Part shown: positions 24,305 to 33,922 of the stretch, piece after piece
Layout: each line of letters opens with the position of its first letter
How positions within the stretch are numbered: the first letter of the stretch is position 1
NCBI RefSeq assembly: GCF_024699985.1
Contig: NZ_JAJONA010000001.1
Coordinates: 2,734,501 to 2,798,500 of the forward strand
Source: Phenylobacterium sp. J367
Lineage (GTDB): Bacteria; Pseudomonadota; Alphaproteobacteria; Caulobacterales; Caulobacteraceae
DNA length: 64,000 nt
Direction of reading: 5' to 3'
Translations under genes and position numbers: made by a program
Notes under the pieces: generated by a model
What the model saw: the letters and a program-made list of their open reading frames with translations, nothing else
Told to the model about the DNA's origin: nothing
Databases searched by the model: none

Positions 24305-26191
24305 TTGTCCGACGAAGATCTGATCAAGGAGGCCCGCGAAGCCTTCGAGCTGGCGGCCGACGCCGAGGCGGAGAACCGGCGCGACGCCCTCGACGACCTG
24401 AAGTTCGCCAGGCTGGGCGAGCAGTGGCCGGCGGCGATGAAGCGGGCGCGCGAGCTGGACGGCCGGCCGACCCTGACCATCAACCGGCTGCCGGCCTTCA
24501 TCCGCCAGGTGGTCAACGACGCCCGGCAGAACAAGCCGGCGATCGCGGTGCATCCGGTGGACAGCGGCGCCGACCCGGAGACGGCGGAGGTGTTCAACGG
24601 CCTGATCCGCCACGTGGAGCAGAGCTCCGATGCGGAGGTCGCCTACGACACGGCGCTCGACTTCGCGGTGACCGGCGGCTTCGGCTATTTCCGGATCAAC
24701 ACCCGCTATGCGGCCGACGACGGCTTCGACCAGGACCTGGTGGTGGAGCGGGTGGCCAACCCGTTCTCGATCTACGGCGACCCGGACTCGACGGCGGCCG
24801 ACAGCGCCGACTGGAACTCGGCCTTCGTGGTCGACAGCCTGCCGAAGACGGCCTTCGAGGCGCGCTGGAAGGGAGCCGACGCGGTCGACTGGACGGCGGA
24901 CGCCTATGCGAGCCTGGGCGCGCCCTGGCTGGAGGGGGAGCGGGTGATGGTCGCCGAGTGGTGGCGGCGTGAGCGGGTGGAGAAGACCATCCTGGCGCTC
25001 TCCGACGGGCAGGTGATCGAGGAGGCGACCTACAAGGCGCAGAAGACGATGTTCGACGCCTTGGGGGTCAGCGTCGTCGGCCAGCCGCGGACGGTGGCGG
25101 GGCACAAGGTGACCCAGCGGATCCTGACCGGTGGGGAGGTGCTGGAGACCGTCGACTGGGCGGGGAAGTACATCCCGATCGTCCCGGTCTATGGCGAGGA
25201 GCTGTTCGTCGACGGCCGCCGGCGGCTGCGTGGACTGGTGCGCGACGCCAAGGACCCGCAGCGGATGTTCAACTACTGGCGCACGGCCTCGACCGAGCTG
25301 GTGGCGCTGGCGCCGAAGACGCCGTTCATCGGGCGGAAGGGGGCGTTCGAAACGGACAGCGCCAAGTGGGCGTCGGCCAACACCGAGAGCCACGCCTACA
25401 TCGAATATGACGGGAACGACCCGCCGATGCGGCAGCCGTTCGCAGGTCCGCCGGCCGGCGCGCTGCAGGAGGCGCTGAACGCCGCCGACGACATGAAGGC
25501 GATCATGGGCCTGCAAGATGCGAGCCTGGGCGCGCGGTCGAACGAGACCAGCGGCCGGGCGATCATGGCCCGGCAGCGGGAGGGGGACACCTCCACCTTC
25601 CACTACATCGACAACCTGAGCCGGGCGATCCGGCACGCGGGCCGGATCATGCTGGACCTGATCCCGAAGGTGTACGCGACGCCGCGGGTCGTCCGCGTGT
25701 TGGGGGTGGACGGCCAGGCGAAAAGCGTGGCCGCGGCGCCTGGCGGTCAGGCCGCCGCGGGGCAGGGCGGCGAGGCGCTGCGGAAGCTCGGGCGGATCTA
25801 CGACCTGGGGGCCGGCAAGTACGACCTGACGGTGCGCTCGGGACCGTCGTTCACCAGCCGCCGCGAGGAGGCGGCGAACCAGATGATCGAGCTGATGCGG
25901 GCGTTCCCGGCCGCGGCGCCGGTGATCGGCGACCTGCTGGCGCGGAACCTGGACTGGCCGGGAGCGGACGAGATCGCCACGCGCCTGGCGGCCCTGCTGC
26001 CGCCGCAGGCGAAGGGCGCGGCGCCTGAGGTCGAGCAGGCCAAGCAGCAGCTGGGCCAGCTGGCCCAGGCGCTGCAGGCGGCAAAGGCGGAGATCGCGGC
26101 CCTGAAGCAGGACCGGGCGCACGAGGCCCGCAAGCTGCAGATCGAGGCCTTCGAGGCTGAAACCAACCGGCTGCGAGCGTTGCAGCGGTAG
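24305..26191 (+). CDS. Phage portal protein, P22-like
   Basis: A 628-residue portal protein from TTG 24305. Diagnostic parts are LTINRLPAFIRQVVNDARQ, FAVTGGFGYFRI, NPFSIYGDPDS and IMGLQDASLGARSNETSGRA, typical of P22 gp1-like portals, and a C-terminal coiled coil rich in Gln and Ala (barrel part). It forms the dodecameric DNA entry ring of the head. It should sit next to the terminase, but 7.7 kb of other genes lie between. Confidence 0.9.
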   Translation: MSDEDLIKEAREAFELAADAEAENRRDALDDLKFARLGEQWPAAMKRARELDGRPTLTINRLPAFIRQVVNDARQNKPAIAVHPVDSGADPETAEVFNGLIRHVEQSSDAEVAYDTALDFAVTGGFGYFRINTRYAADDGFDQDLVVERVANPFSIYGDPDSTAADSADWNSAFVVDSLPKTAFEARWKGADAVDWTADAYASLGAPWLEGERVMVAEWWRRERVEKTILALSDGQVIEEATYKAQKTMFDALGVSVVGQPRTVAGHKVTQRILTGGEVLETVDWAGKYIPIVPVYGEELFVDGRRRLRGLVRDAKDPQRMFNYWRTASTELVALAPKTPFIGRKGAFETDSAKWASANTESHAYIEYDGNDPPMRQPFAGPPAGALQEALNAADDMKAIMGLQDASLGARSNETSGRAIMARQREGDTSTFHYIDNLSRAIRHAGRIMLDLIPKVYATPRVVRVLGVDGQAKSVAAAPGGQAAAGQGGEALRKLGRIYDLGAGKYDLTVRSGPSFTSRREEAANQMIELMRAFPAAAPVIGDLLARNLDWPGADEIATRLAALLPPQAKGAAPEVEQAKQQLGQLAQALQAAKAEIAALKQDRAHEARKLQIEAFEAETNRLRALQR

Positions 26192-26195
26192 GGGG

Positions 26196-26783
26196 TCAGC
26201 GCGTCTGGCGGCCGTCGCGGTGGCGGAGGAAGAAGCGGCGAGCCAGCCAGAGGCTGAAGGGGCTGAGGAGCACGCCGCCGACGACGAGGCCGAGACGGCC
26301 GATTGTCCCGCCGACGACAGCGCCAAGCGCCGCAATCACGCCGACCGCGGTCCAGAGGATGACGGATCCGCGCAGCAGGCGGGTCTCCCAAAGGGACGAA
26401 AGCGTCTGTCGATAGGCCGCCAGCCAAAGGGTCGCCATGCTGACGGCGAGCACTATGGCGAAGTAGGGCCAGCCGACCCACGAGGCCGTCATCGGCCCCC
26501 AGGCGTAGAGGAGCGGCGCCCACAGAACTCCGCCGAGTCCAAGCCAGGCGGCGGCGACCCAGAAATCGCCGCCCACGAACCGCTTTGCGTCGGCCCGGGC
26601 AAGGGTCAGCCAGCCCAGGGTGATCTGAGCGCCGATGGCCGAGAGCGGGCCGATCACGAACAGTTCTGGGTCGCGCGTGAACAGGGCCGTTCCCCAGAGA
26701 GCGAACCCCAGGAAGCTGAAGTCAGCGCCGCCCCGACGGATTTCCCGGCGCGACCACTGCGCCTTGCGTTCTTCGGTCAACAC
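26196..26783 (-). CDS. Antisense membrane protein inside phage head module
   Basis: A 195-residue protein from GTG 26783 with about five membrane helices: FLGFALWGTALF, FWVAAAWLGLGGVLWAPLLY, YFAIVLAVSMATLWLAAY and a C-terminal pair. It is convergent with the portal gene, 4 bp from its end, and divergent from 26826. Such antisense insertions in phage operons are often lysogenic conversion (moron) genes. Function unknown. Confidence 0.55.
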   Translation of the reverse strand: MLTEERKAQWSRREIRRGGADFSFLGFALWGTALFTRDPELFVIGPLSAIGAQITLGWLTLARADAKRFVGGDFWVAAAWLGLGGVLWAPLLYAWGPMTASWVGWPYFAIVLAVSMATLWLAAYRQTLSSLWETRLLRGSVILWTAVGVIAALGAVVGGTIGRLGLVVGGVLLSPFSLWLARRFFLRHRDGRQTR

Positions 26784-26825
26784 CGCGGTCGCCCCTGATT
26801 CCCACAACCTCAGGAAAATTCGCAC

Positions 26826-27290
26826 ATGGATTCGAAACGCCGCAACGAAGAGCGCACGTCGCCCGGCAAGTCCATCGCCGCCGGCGCGCTCGAAGCCCAG
26901 CAACGGATCCTCGACATCGGCCTGGATCGGGCGAAGAAGCACGCGCCAAAGGTCGTCAAGGGCATCAAGGCCGCCCGTTTCTGGGGGCCGGCCCGAGTTC
27001 TGGACTGCGCTTCCATTGCGACGGCCGAGAACAAGGGGCGGGCCATCGCCGAGGCAGCCGGCGGCGCCGCGGGTTCGTGGATCGCCGGCATCGGCGGCGG
27101 GCCAGCCGCCGTGATCACCGCGCCGATCGGCGGAGCGGCGGGCGCCTGGGCCGGCGGCGAACTCTACGACGCCGGCGAGGAGATCGTTTCCGACATCCTC
27201 GACTGGCGCGACGTGAACGCCCGCAAGGTCGCCGAGACCCGCCGCATCAATGACCGGCGCAACGCCGAGCAGCGCCGCAACGGCCGCTGA
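26826..27290 (+). CDS. Glycine-zipper hypothetical protein
   Basis: A 154-residue protein: basic N-terminus, helix EAQQRILDIGLDRAKKHAPK, then a glycine-zipper hydrophobic stretch (SWIAGIGGGPAAVITAPIGG, then AAGAWAGGELYDAGEEIV) and a basic tail. The layout resembles membrane-inserting parts of phage ejection or toxin proteins. It lies between portal and scaffold genes. Function is not established. Confidence 0.5.
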   Translation: MDSKRRNEERTSPGKSIAAGALEAQQRILDIGLDRAKKHAPKVVKGIKAARFWGPARVLDCASIATAENKGRAIAEAAGGAAGSWIAGIGGGPAAVITAPIGGAAGAWAGGELYDAGEEIVSDILDWRDVNARKVAETRRINDRRNAEQRRNGR

Positions 27291-27338
27291 GCGGCCGCCA
27301 CTCCGCCTCCGCGCGAGGCCTCATCAAACAGGACACCC

Positions 27339-28166
27339 ATGGACAACGACGACGCCATCATGGCGGGCGGGGACGACCTCGCGCGCGCGGAAGAGCTCGG
27401 CCTGGAGGCCGAGGAGCTGGAGCAGGACGGCGCGGAGGGTCTCGAGCCCGAGACGCTTGAGATTGAGCTGGACGGCCAGGTCTATGAGATCCCGGCGGCG
27501 CTGAAGGGCGCGTTCCTCCGGCAGGCCGACTACACCCGCAAGACCCAGGACCTCGCCGAACAGCGCCGGGCGGTGGAGGCCGAACGGCAGGCGTTGGCCC
27601 AGCAGTCGCAGCTCTCGGCCGGCGCGAGCCGCGACCGGATGCGGCTGGCGGCGCTGGACGAGCAGCTCGCCGACTTCGACGGCGTGGACTGGCGGGCCTT
27701 CGCCGAGGAGGACCGCCAGGGCGCCGAGACGCTCTGGGGCCGCTACCAGGCCATGGGCCGGGCGCGCGAGGAGCTTGCCCGCGCCGTCGCCCACGCCGAC
27801 GAGCGCGACCAACTGAAGGCCGCGCGCGAGGCGGCCGACCGGATGGCCGAGACGGGCCGCAAGCTGGCCGAGGAGATCGACGGCTGGTCGCCGGAGACCG
27901 CGGCGAAGCTGGTGGAATACGCCCAGGCGTTCGGCGTCACGCTCGAGGAGCTGGCCGAGGCGGCGGATCCGAGGCTCTGGAAGCTGCTGCACAAGGCCTG
28001 GCGGGCCGATCAGGCCGGCGGGCAGGAAATCGCGGCCCGGGCCCAGGCGGTGCGGCCGGCGGTGCAGGTGACCGGCGCGGCGGGCGCTAGCGGCGGCGTG
28101 CGCGACGAACTGGCGCTCAAGGACTGGATGGCCCGGCGCAACGAGCAGATGGCGCGGGGGCGGTGA
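27339..28166 (+). CDS. Phage scaffolding protein (P22-like position)
   Basis: A 275-residue acidic, strongly helical protein. The N-terminal LEIELDGQVYEIPAALKGAF and YTRKTQDLAEQRRAVEAERQ, a long coiled coil to about residue 150, and a basic C-terminal helix (DWMARRNEQMARGR) fit scaffolding proteins that bind coat subunits. It ends one base into the next ATG. Between portal and coat genes, as expected for this module. Confidence 0.8.
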   Translation: MDNDDAIMAGGDDLARAEELGLEAEELEQDGAEGLEPETLEIELDGQVYEIPAALKGAFLRQADYTRKTQDLAEQRRAVEAERQALAQQSQLSAGASRDRMRLAALDEQLADFDGVDWRAFAEEDRQGAETLWGRYQAMGRAREELARAVAHADERDQLKAAREAADRMAETGRKLAEEIDGWSPETAAKLVEYAQAFGVTLEELAEAADPRLWKLLHKAWRADQAGGQEIAARAQAVRPAVQVTGAAGASGGVRDELALKDWMARRNEQMARGR

Positions 28167-28756
28167 TGGTACAGCCGACGAAACCGATTGGATGGGACGA
28201 CGTCGACCGCTTTTCGAGGCCGGCGGCCACGCCGAAGCCGCCGGCGGCCCATCGGCTGACACTGGAAGAGCGTGTCAGCCTCGCGAAGGCGCCGCGGCGG
28301 CGGCCCGCGCCGACGGGCGATACGCGTCTCCAGGTCTGGTCCTACGACGTGCCGGACCGCATCCTGCGCGAGGCTGTGGGCGTCGGAATTCCGAAGGTCC
28401 TCAAGGGGCTTTCCCCAGACCACATGTACGAACTCTACGACGACGGCCGGGACCGATTTATCTATCGCGCCGGGCCGTCGCGGCACGGCCTTCACGCCGA
28501 GGTGACGCCGGCCGAGAGAAGCCGTGACTTCAATCAAGGCGAGCGGCTGCTCTATGAGACGACGCTACCGAACGTCGCCGCGGCCGACGCCGTCGGCTCG
28601 GCCAGAACCCATGCCGCGCAGATCGAAGGCTCGGGACGTCCCTACCTGGTCTTCGGATCGAACTCGAACGCGGTGATCCGGGAGCATATGAACCAAAGGC
28701 CCGGCGTGAGCGTCGGCGACCGGCAGACAGTCGGAGGCCGGCCGCCCAGATTCTGA
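28166..28756 (+). CDS. Hypothetical phage-module protein, effector-like C-terminus
   Basis: A 196-residue protein from ATG 28166, translationally coupled to the scaffold gene. N-terminal 60 residues are basic and disordered; the rest is globular: HMYELYDDGRDRFIYRAGPS, GERLLYETTLPNVAAADAV and GRPYLVFGSNSNAVIREHMN. The last element vaguely recalls the NSN-type motif of permuted papain-fold proteins, but no family can be claimed. Confidence 0.5.
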   Translation: MVQPTKPIGWDDVDRFSRPAATPKPPAAHRLTLEERVSLAKAPRRRPAPTGDTRLQVWSYDVPDRILREAVGVGIPKVLKGLSPDHMYELYDDGRDRFIYRAGPSRHGLHAEVTPAERSRDFNQGERLLYETTLPNVAAADAVGSARTHAAQIEGSGRPYLVFGSNSNAVIREHMNQRPGVSVGDRQTVGGRPPRF

Positions 28757-28770
28757 CCCGCGCCAGCCGA

Positions 28771-29164
28771 TCAGCTGCCGACCTTCCCGGTCCGACCCGT
28801 CGCGATCCAGGCCCAGATGACGAAGGGCCAGACGGGAAGCACCAAGGCGACGGCGTAGGGGCGCCATCATCCAGGCGTTGTCGCCCTGATCGGCGATCAT
28901 CCAGGCGATCGCCGCGGCAGGCAGGAGCGTCGGGAGGCCAAGCGCGCCGATCGCCACCCTGCGGATGAGGACCTCGCGCCGAGACGCGGCGGGCGCGCGC
29001 CCAAGGTTCACGATCAGCCAGACCGTTCCGACGAAGTACGCGGCGAGGGCGGCCAGATACAGCACCTCGAAGCCCGGATGGAATCTGCCCGCAACCCAGG
29101 CGATCGCGACCAGAAGGATCGAAGCCGCCAGCACCTGCGCGGGTAAGACGATGAAGGTCTTCAC
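28771..29164 (-). CDS. Antisense four-helix membrane protein (frameshifted)
   Basis: From ATG 29164: MKTFIVLPAQVLAASILLVA and three more membrane segments. Dropping one base in a four-G run (plus 28858-28861) restores WMMAPYAVALVLPVWPFVIW and the ending TGRTGKVGS at 28771, total about 130 residues. Second antisense membrane gene in the head module. A weak LexA-like sequence (one mismatch) lies near 29182 upstream. Confidence 0.5.
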
Positions 29165-29394
29165 CTCAAACGCCTCGCGTTGTTTCTGATTTGTTCTAGC
29201 AGGTCCGGCGCAGGCCGCAATGCCGATTCCGATGCGTGCGGATCTCCGCCATCGCCTCGGAATACCGGTTGCGGCCGCTCAGAACCGAAATCCAGGCCGC
29301 CGCCGGCTCCGCCGGCAGCCTTCGAGCATGCGCGTCCTTCGCGCCTCGGGAGCCTTCACGCGGCCAATTCCAACCCAATCCCAAGGACAACTGA

Positions 29395-29872
29395 ATGCCC
29401 AATACGATCCTGACCGCCACCGCGGTGACGCGGGAGGCGCTGCGCGTGCTCCACCAGAAGCTCAACTTCGTGGGTTCGATCACGCGCGAATATGACGACA
29501 GCTTCGCCCGCCAGGGCGCCAAGGTCGGCGACACCCTGAAGGTGCGCCTGCCGAACCAGTACGTGGTCCGCACCGGCTCGACGCTGGCCGCCCAGGACAC
29601 CACCGAGAGCTCGGTGGACCTGAAGGTGCAGACCCAGAAGGGCGTCGACCTGAACTTCACCTCGGTCGACCTGACCATGAACCTGGACGACTTCTCCGAG
29701 CGCATCCTGGAGCCCGCCATGAGCGTGCTGGCCGCCAACATCGAGGCCGACGCCATGAACACGGGGCGCCGATCTGGTCGCCTGTGACTCCGCACGCCGC
29801 CTGGCCGTGCAGACGCACGACGCGGAGCATGCTCTGGAGGACGAGGCCTTCCGGATGTCGCGGACGCGCTAG
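29395..29872 (+). pseudogene. Truncated P22-like phage coat protein
   Basis: The first 122 residues match P22 gp5-like coat proteins: MPNTILTATAVTREALRVLH, VGDTLKVRLPNQY and EADAMNTG. Coat proteins of this family are about 400 residues. Here the frame ends at 29787; removing one G of a GGGG run near 29765 would instead read ADLVACDSARRLAVQTHDAE and stop at 29872. Either way most of the coat is missing, so the head module cannot be functional by itself. Confidence 0.75.
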
Positions 29873-30413
29873 GCTGTCCGCGCGGCGCGCTCGGTGGCCG
29901 CGAGGCGGGTGACGTAGGCCCGAATGTCGTCGGGCCAGGCCGAGATCAACGCGTCGAACCGGGGGTCATCGGCCGCGTAGAGCGCGCGGATCGCTTCTTC
30001 GAAGCCCGGCAGGTCTCCGCCCAACGCCGACATCACGCGGTAGAGCGCCTCCTGGGCCTCGCGGGCGCGGTCGGCGCCTTCATTGCTGCGCCGGGCTTCC
30101 TCGACGAGGCGGCGGAGGGCGGCCGAGGCGCCGCCGGGCTGGGCGGCCAGCCAGTCCCAGTGCCGGGGGAGGAGGGTGACCTCGCGGGCGACCACCCCCA
30201 GCTTCGGCCGCCCGCGGCCCGGCTTGGGCGCAGTCGGGGGAGGGGCAGCGCCAGCGCTGGCGGGTCGGCGAAGGGATCGAGCTCGACCGCGCGACCGGTC
30301 CTGTCGTCGAAGATCAGGACAGAGCCGCGGGCCTGCTTTGCGGCTGCGGCGACGTCCGCCGCGCCCCCTTCAGCGATCAGTCGGCGCGCCGAGAAGGCCG
30401 TGTACCGGGTCAT
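29869..30413 (-). CDS. DUF2239 family protein (frameshifted)
   Basis: Starts MTRYTAFSARRLIAEGGAAD at 30413 and ends with the typical DUF2239 block VAREVTLLPRHWDWLAAQPG, then ASAALRRLVEEARR. The frame breaks at a five-G run (plus 30236-30240), where one base seems missing; restoring it gives PKPGRGRPKLGVVARE. Corrected length is about 181 residues. Family function unknown. It overlaps the end of the coat remnant on the other strand. Confidence 0.8.
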
Positions 30414-30504
30414 ACGCCGGAATAGCCCGCCATGTTCGATTTGTCGATTTTCGCCCGGGCAATATCGCCGCGGGCTCCAAAACCCGATCACGAGGAATAG
30501 CACC

Positions 30505-31843
30505 ATGCCAGGCACGCAGCGCCGTGGGCTGAGCGATCGACTGCCGATCAACGAGTGGATGCGGCTAAGCAACGAACTGGAGAGATCTTCGCAGGCGTGG
30601 AGAGGCTGCGGGGCGGGAGGCTTGGGACAAGGCCACGCGCCTGGGCAAGAATGTTGCGGCGGCCCAGCCGAGCGATGTTGTTCGGCTGGGAGCGCAGGTG
30701 CTGCGGCAGCAGGTCAAGGCGCCTGCGGCGGCTCTAAACAGCACAGCTCAGACGGTCAAAGAGCGTGTGAGGGCGGCTGCAAAGGAAGCCCCCGCACAGC
30801 TGCGTCAAGCTGCAAAGCAACTCCGTCCGGTCGGGAATGAAGCGTATGCCGTTCTACGCGGTGCGGCGGACGCCGGCACCTTGGGAATCTCAGACAGAGC
30901 ATGGGCTGCCGGTGGGGCTGTCTTGGACGCCGTCGACGGTAAGGACCTGCGCAAGGCGTACGACGACCGCATGGCGAAAGAGCATGCGCGGGACAAGTAC
31001 GATGCCGAGCATCACGGAGGGGCAAGACTTGCGGGTCAGCTCGGAGCCACAGCGGTACAACTCGTCGCCACGGGCGGAGTGCCCGGCGTGGCCAAGCTAG
31101 CTGGCCTTGGCGGAGAAGCAGTGCTGGGCCTTCGGATGAAGCAGGCCACGCCCCTGGCTCTTCGCGAGATCGGGACGGTTGCTGGCGTCGGAGCGGGAAC
31201 GGGCGTCGCTGGGCAAGGCGTGGCTGATGCGCTCAGCGGAAAGGTCAGCGGGCTCGGAGATTACGCCGGAGCGGCCGTTGGCGGTGCGGTTGCGGCTCCC
31301 GTTGCGCTCAAGTTTCACGGCGCGCATGCCGGAGCGGCCGGGGGCGCAGCGACTTCGCTGGCTCAGGATATGTTCAACGGACGCATCCGCTCAGTCGATG
31401 ACTGGGTCCCGGCGATCGTGAACGCTCAACAGGCCGCTTCCCTGGGGGCGATCACCGGCGGCGTCGCCACGGGCGCGGCCGCGAAGCGGGTAGACGCTCT
31501 CGATCGGAGAGCGAAGGGAAGACTTGGCGAGGACCTCTCCGAGCTGCGCACCGCCGCCCGCGGTGAGAAGACCGTCCCTGGAGGCAAGACACGGGAGTAT
31601 CTTTCCGAGGGGTGGACTGTGCCTGACAGCCGTAGCACCGACTGGGGCGGAGAAACCGCGGACATCATCGAGTCGAAGTTCGGGCGTTCACATAAGCAGC
31701 TCAAAGGCCGGCAGGCCCAAGCATATCGGGAACTCCCCAACTATCGGGTCGACCATTTCCTGCCGCGTGACATTGGCGCGATCTTCGGGGTGCCTGCGGC
31801 CGAACTGGCTTACCTGACCGGCCTCAACTTCGACCGAGAGTAG
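30505..31843 (+). CDS. Toxin-like protein with C-terminal PD-(D/E)xK-type domain (two frameshifts)
   Basis: N-terminus from ATG 30505 (SDRLPINEWMRLSNELE), then two single-base losses near 30583 and 30613 before EAWDKATRLGKNVAAAQPSD. Corrected length is about 446 residues: helical head, long Ala/Gly-rich hydrophobic middle (about 150-320, glycine-zipper style, ARLAGQLGATAVQLVATGGV), and a C-terminal domain with GETADIIESKFGRSHKQLKG and YRVDHFLPRDIGAIF. The D-x(n)-ExK order suits a restriction-endonuclease-fold toxin domain. It directly follows the phage head genes; no immunity gene is apparent downstream. Confidence 0.55.
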
Positions 31844-31858
31844 GCGGGGACTGCCAGC

Positions 31859-33782
31859 CTACTCCGTCGGCTGGCTCATGACGGCGGCGCGGGCCGGGAG
31901 CGGGAAGGCGGCGGCGCCTCGCGGCGCGGCGCCGAACACCGCCGGCATGGAGCTGGCGACGTCGTCGGCGGGGGTGACCATCAGGCCGCGGTCGGCGAAG
32001 GCGTCGCCGGTGCTGCGGCGCGAGCTCCAGACGGAGATCGGGGCGGCGAACAGCAGGGGCAGCACGATCGGCGCGAAGCAGATCGCAAGGTCAGGGCGGA
32101 AGCAGAGGGCGGCGGTGAACGCCAGGCCGCAGAACATCTGCGGACGCATCACCCGCCAGGCGTCGGACCAGGCGATGCCGTCGGCGTCGCGTTGCTGCGG
32201 CCGCCAACCCACATCACGGCCGCGCAGGATCTGGATCACGGCGTTGGCGTTGGCGACCATCAGGATCGGGGCGACCAGGGCCGACAGCGCGATCTCGGTG
32301 GCGACGCTCTTCACCACGGCGAGGCCGCCGCCGAAGGCGCGGCGCTCGCGCGGGCGCATCAGGACGATGGCCGCGCCCATGATCTTGGGGCCGATCAGCA
32401 GGACGGCGGCGATCAGCGAGCCCAGCATGAAGGGGCTGAACTCGGGATCCAGGAAGTACCAGAGCGAGGCCCAGTTGGTCGGATGCTGCAGCTGCAGCGC
32501 CAGGCCGATGGCGAGCGCCGTGAACCACAGGGGCGAGGACAGGTAGGCCATCGCGCCCATGCCGAGCTGAAGGCGGCTCATAGGGTGCAGGCCCGCGCGC
32601 GGTGAGCAGGCGCAGGTGCTGCAGGTTGCCCTGGCACCAGCGGTGCTCGCGGCGGATGAAGTCGAGGATGGTCGGCGGCGTCTCTTCACAGCTGCCGTCG
32701 AGGGCGGCGGTCACATGGACGGCCCAGCCGGCGCGGCGGAGCAGGGCCGCCTCGACGACATCGTGGCTCAGCACGTCACCGCCGAACGGCTTTTCGCCGG
32801 GGAGGATGGGCAGGCGGGCGCACGCGGCGAAGGCGCCGGTGCGCACGATCGCGTTGTGGCCCCAGTAGCTGGACTCCGCGCCCGTCCACCAGGCGTAGCC
32901 GGCGGCCGCGACCTTGCCGTACATGCGGACGCTGAACTGCGAGACGCGGGCGAAGAGCGTCTGGGCGCCCACGATCACCGGCGCGGTCTGGATCAGGCCG
33001 ATTGTCGGGTTGCGCTCCATGGCGTCCACGAGGCGCAGGACAGTTTCACCCGCCAGGGTGCTGTCGGCGTCGAGGATGATCATGCACTCGTAGGCGCCGC
33101 CGAAACGGCTCACCCAGTCGGCGATGTTGCCGGCCTTCCGCTCCAGGTTCTCCGTGCGGCGGCGCATGAAGATGCGGCTGTGGGCGTGGGCGCGGAAGGC
33201 GAGGAAGGCGGCTTCCTCGGCCGGGGCGACGCGGTTGTTCGAGTCGCTGAGGACGAAGAAGTCGAAGGAGTCCGAGACGCCGAGGCGGGCCAGCGAGGCG
33301 TCGATCCCGGCGAGGCGGGCGAAGGCGGCCGAGGCGTCCTCGTTGCAGAGCGGCATGAGGAGCGCGGTGCGCGTCGTCGGATGGGCCGGACGCGGCGAGA
33401 AGGCGAGGTCGTCCTGCTCTTGCCCCTTCAGGATGTTGAAGAAGCCGAAGAGCGCGCTGCAGAACCAGCAGGAGAGCGGGGTCACCAGCAGGAGGAAGAC
33501 GCCAAGGCCCAGGACCTCGAACGGCTCGAAGCCCTTGCGCGCATAGAGCACGTAGGGCGCGATCGCCACGAGCAGGGTGAAGAGCAGCGTGCCGGCGGCC
33601 AGCGCCATCCGGCGCAGACCGATGTCTGCTGGCGAGGTGACCATGACTTCCGCGATCGCCGGCGATTCGGCGTTGAAGTCCTGGCGCGGCATGGCCAGCG
33701 GGGCCTCGACCGGGAGCCACGGCTGGGAATCCAGCTCTGCGGTCTCGAGAGGTTCCGCCAATCGCCCTGCGAGAATGCTCAT
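31859..33782 (-). CDS. opgH: Glucans biosynthesis glucosyltransferase OpgH/MdoH (frameshifted)
   Basis: Inner-membrane GT2 enzyme that polymerises and exports osmoregulated periplasmic glucan backbones. Visible: two N-terminal membrane helices, MIILDADSTLAGETV (DxD), SYWGHNAIVRT, GGDVLSHDVVEAALLRRAGW and the QxxRW-type RREHRWCQGNLQHLRLL. The frame breaks at plus 32592-32594; dropping one base gives LTARGLHPMSRLQLGMGAM and four C-terminal membrane helices. Corrected length about 640 residues, a usual size. The first ATG used is 33782. Confidence 0.92.
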
Positions 33783-33922
33783 TCTGCGTCCACCCCGCAC
33801 CCGCAGACTCGAGGGGCGCTATCGCCGCCCAAGCCGGACCGGATTCAGCCTCGTGTCAGATTCCGGCCTGATCAATCACGGACTTGTGAATGGTGCAATA
33901 ACAAGACGCATCTGTGCGTCAC

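Noticed and set aside
29182..29196. Third LexA box type sequence GTTTCTGATTTGTTC
   Set aside because: One of the two half-sites has a mismatch (GTTT); too weak to list as a feature.
14418..29872. Gene transfer agent cluster like that of Rhodobacter or Caulobacter
   Set aside because: Portal, scaffold and coat resemble P22-like phages, the order is interrupted, and no GTA tail genes are present.
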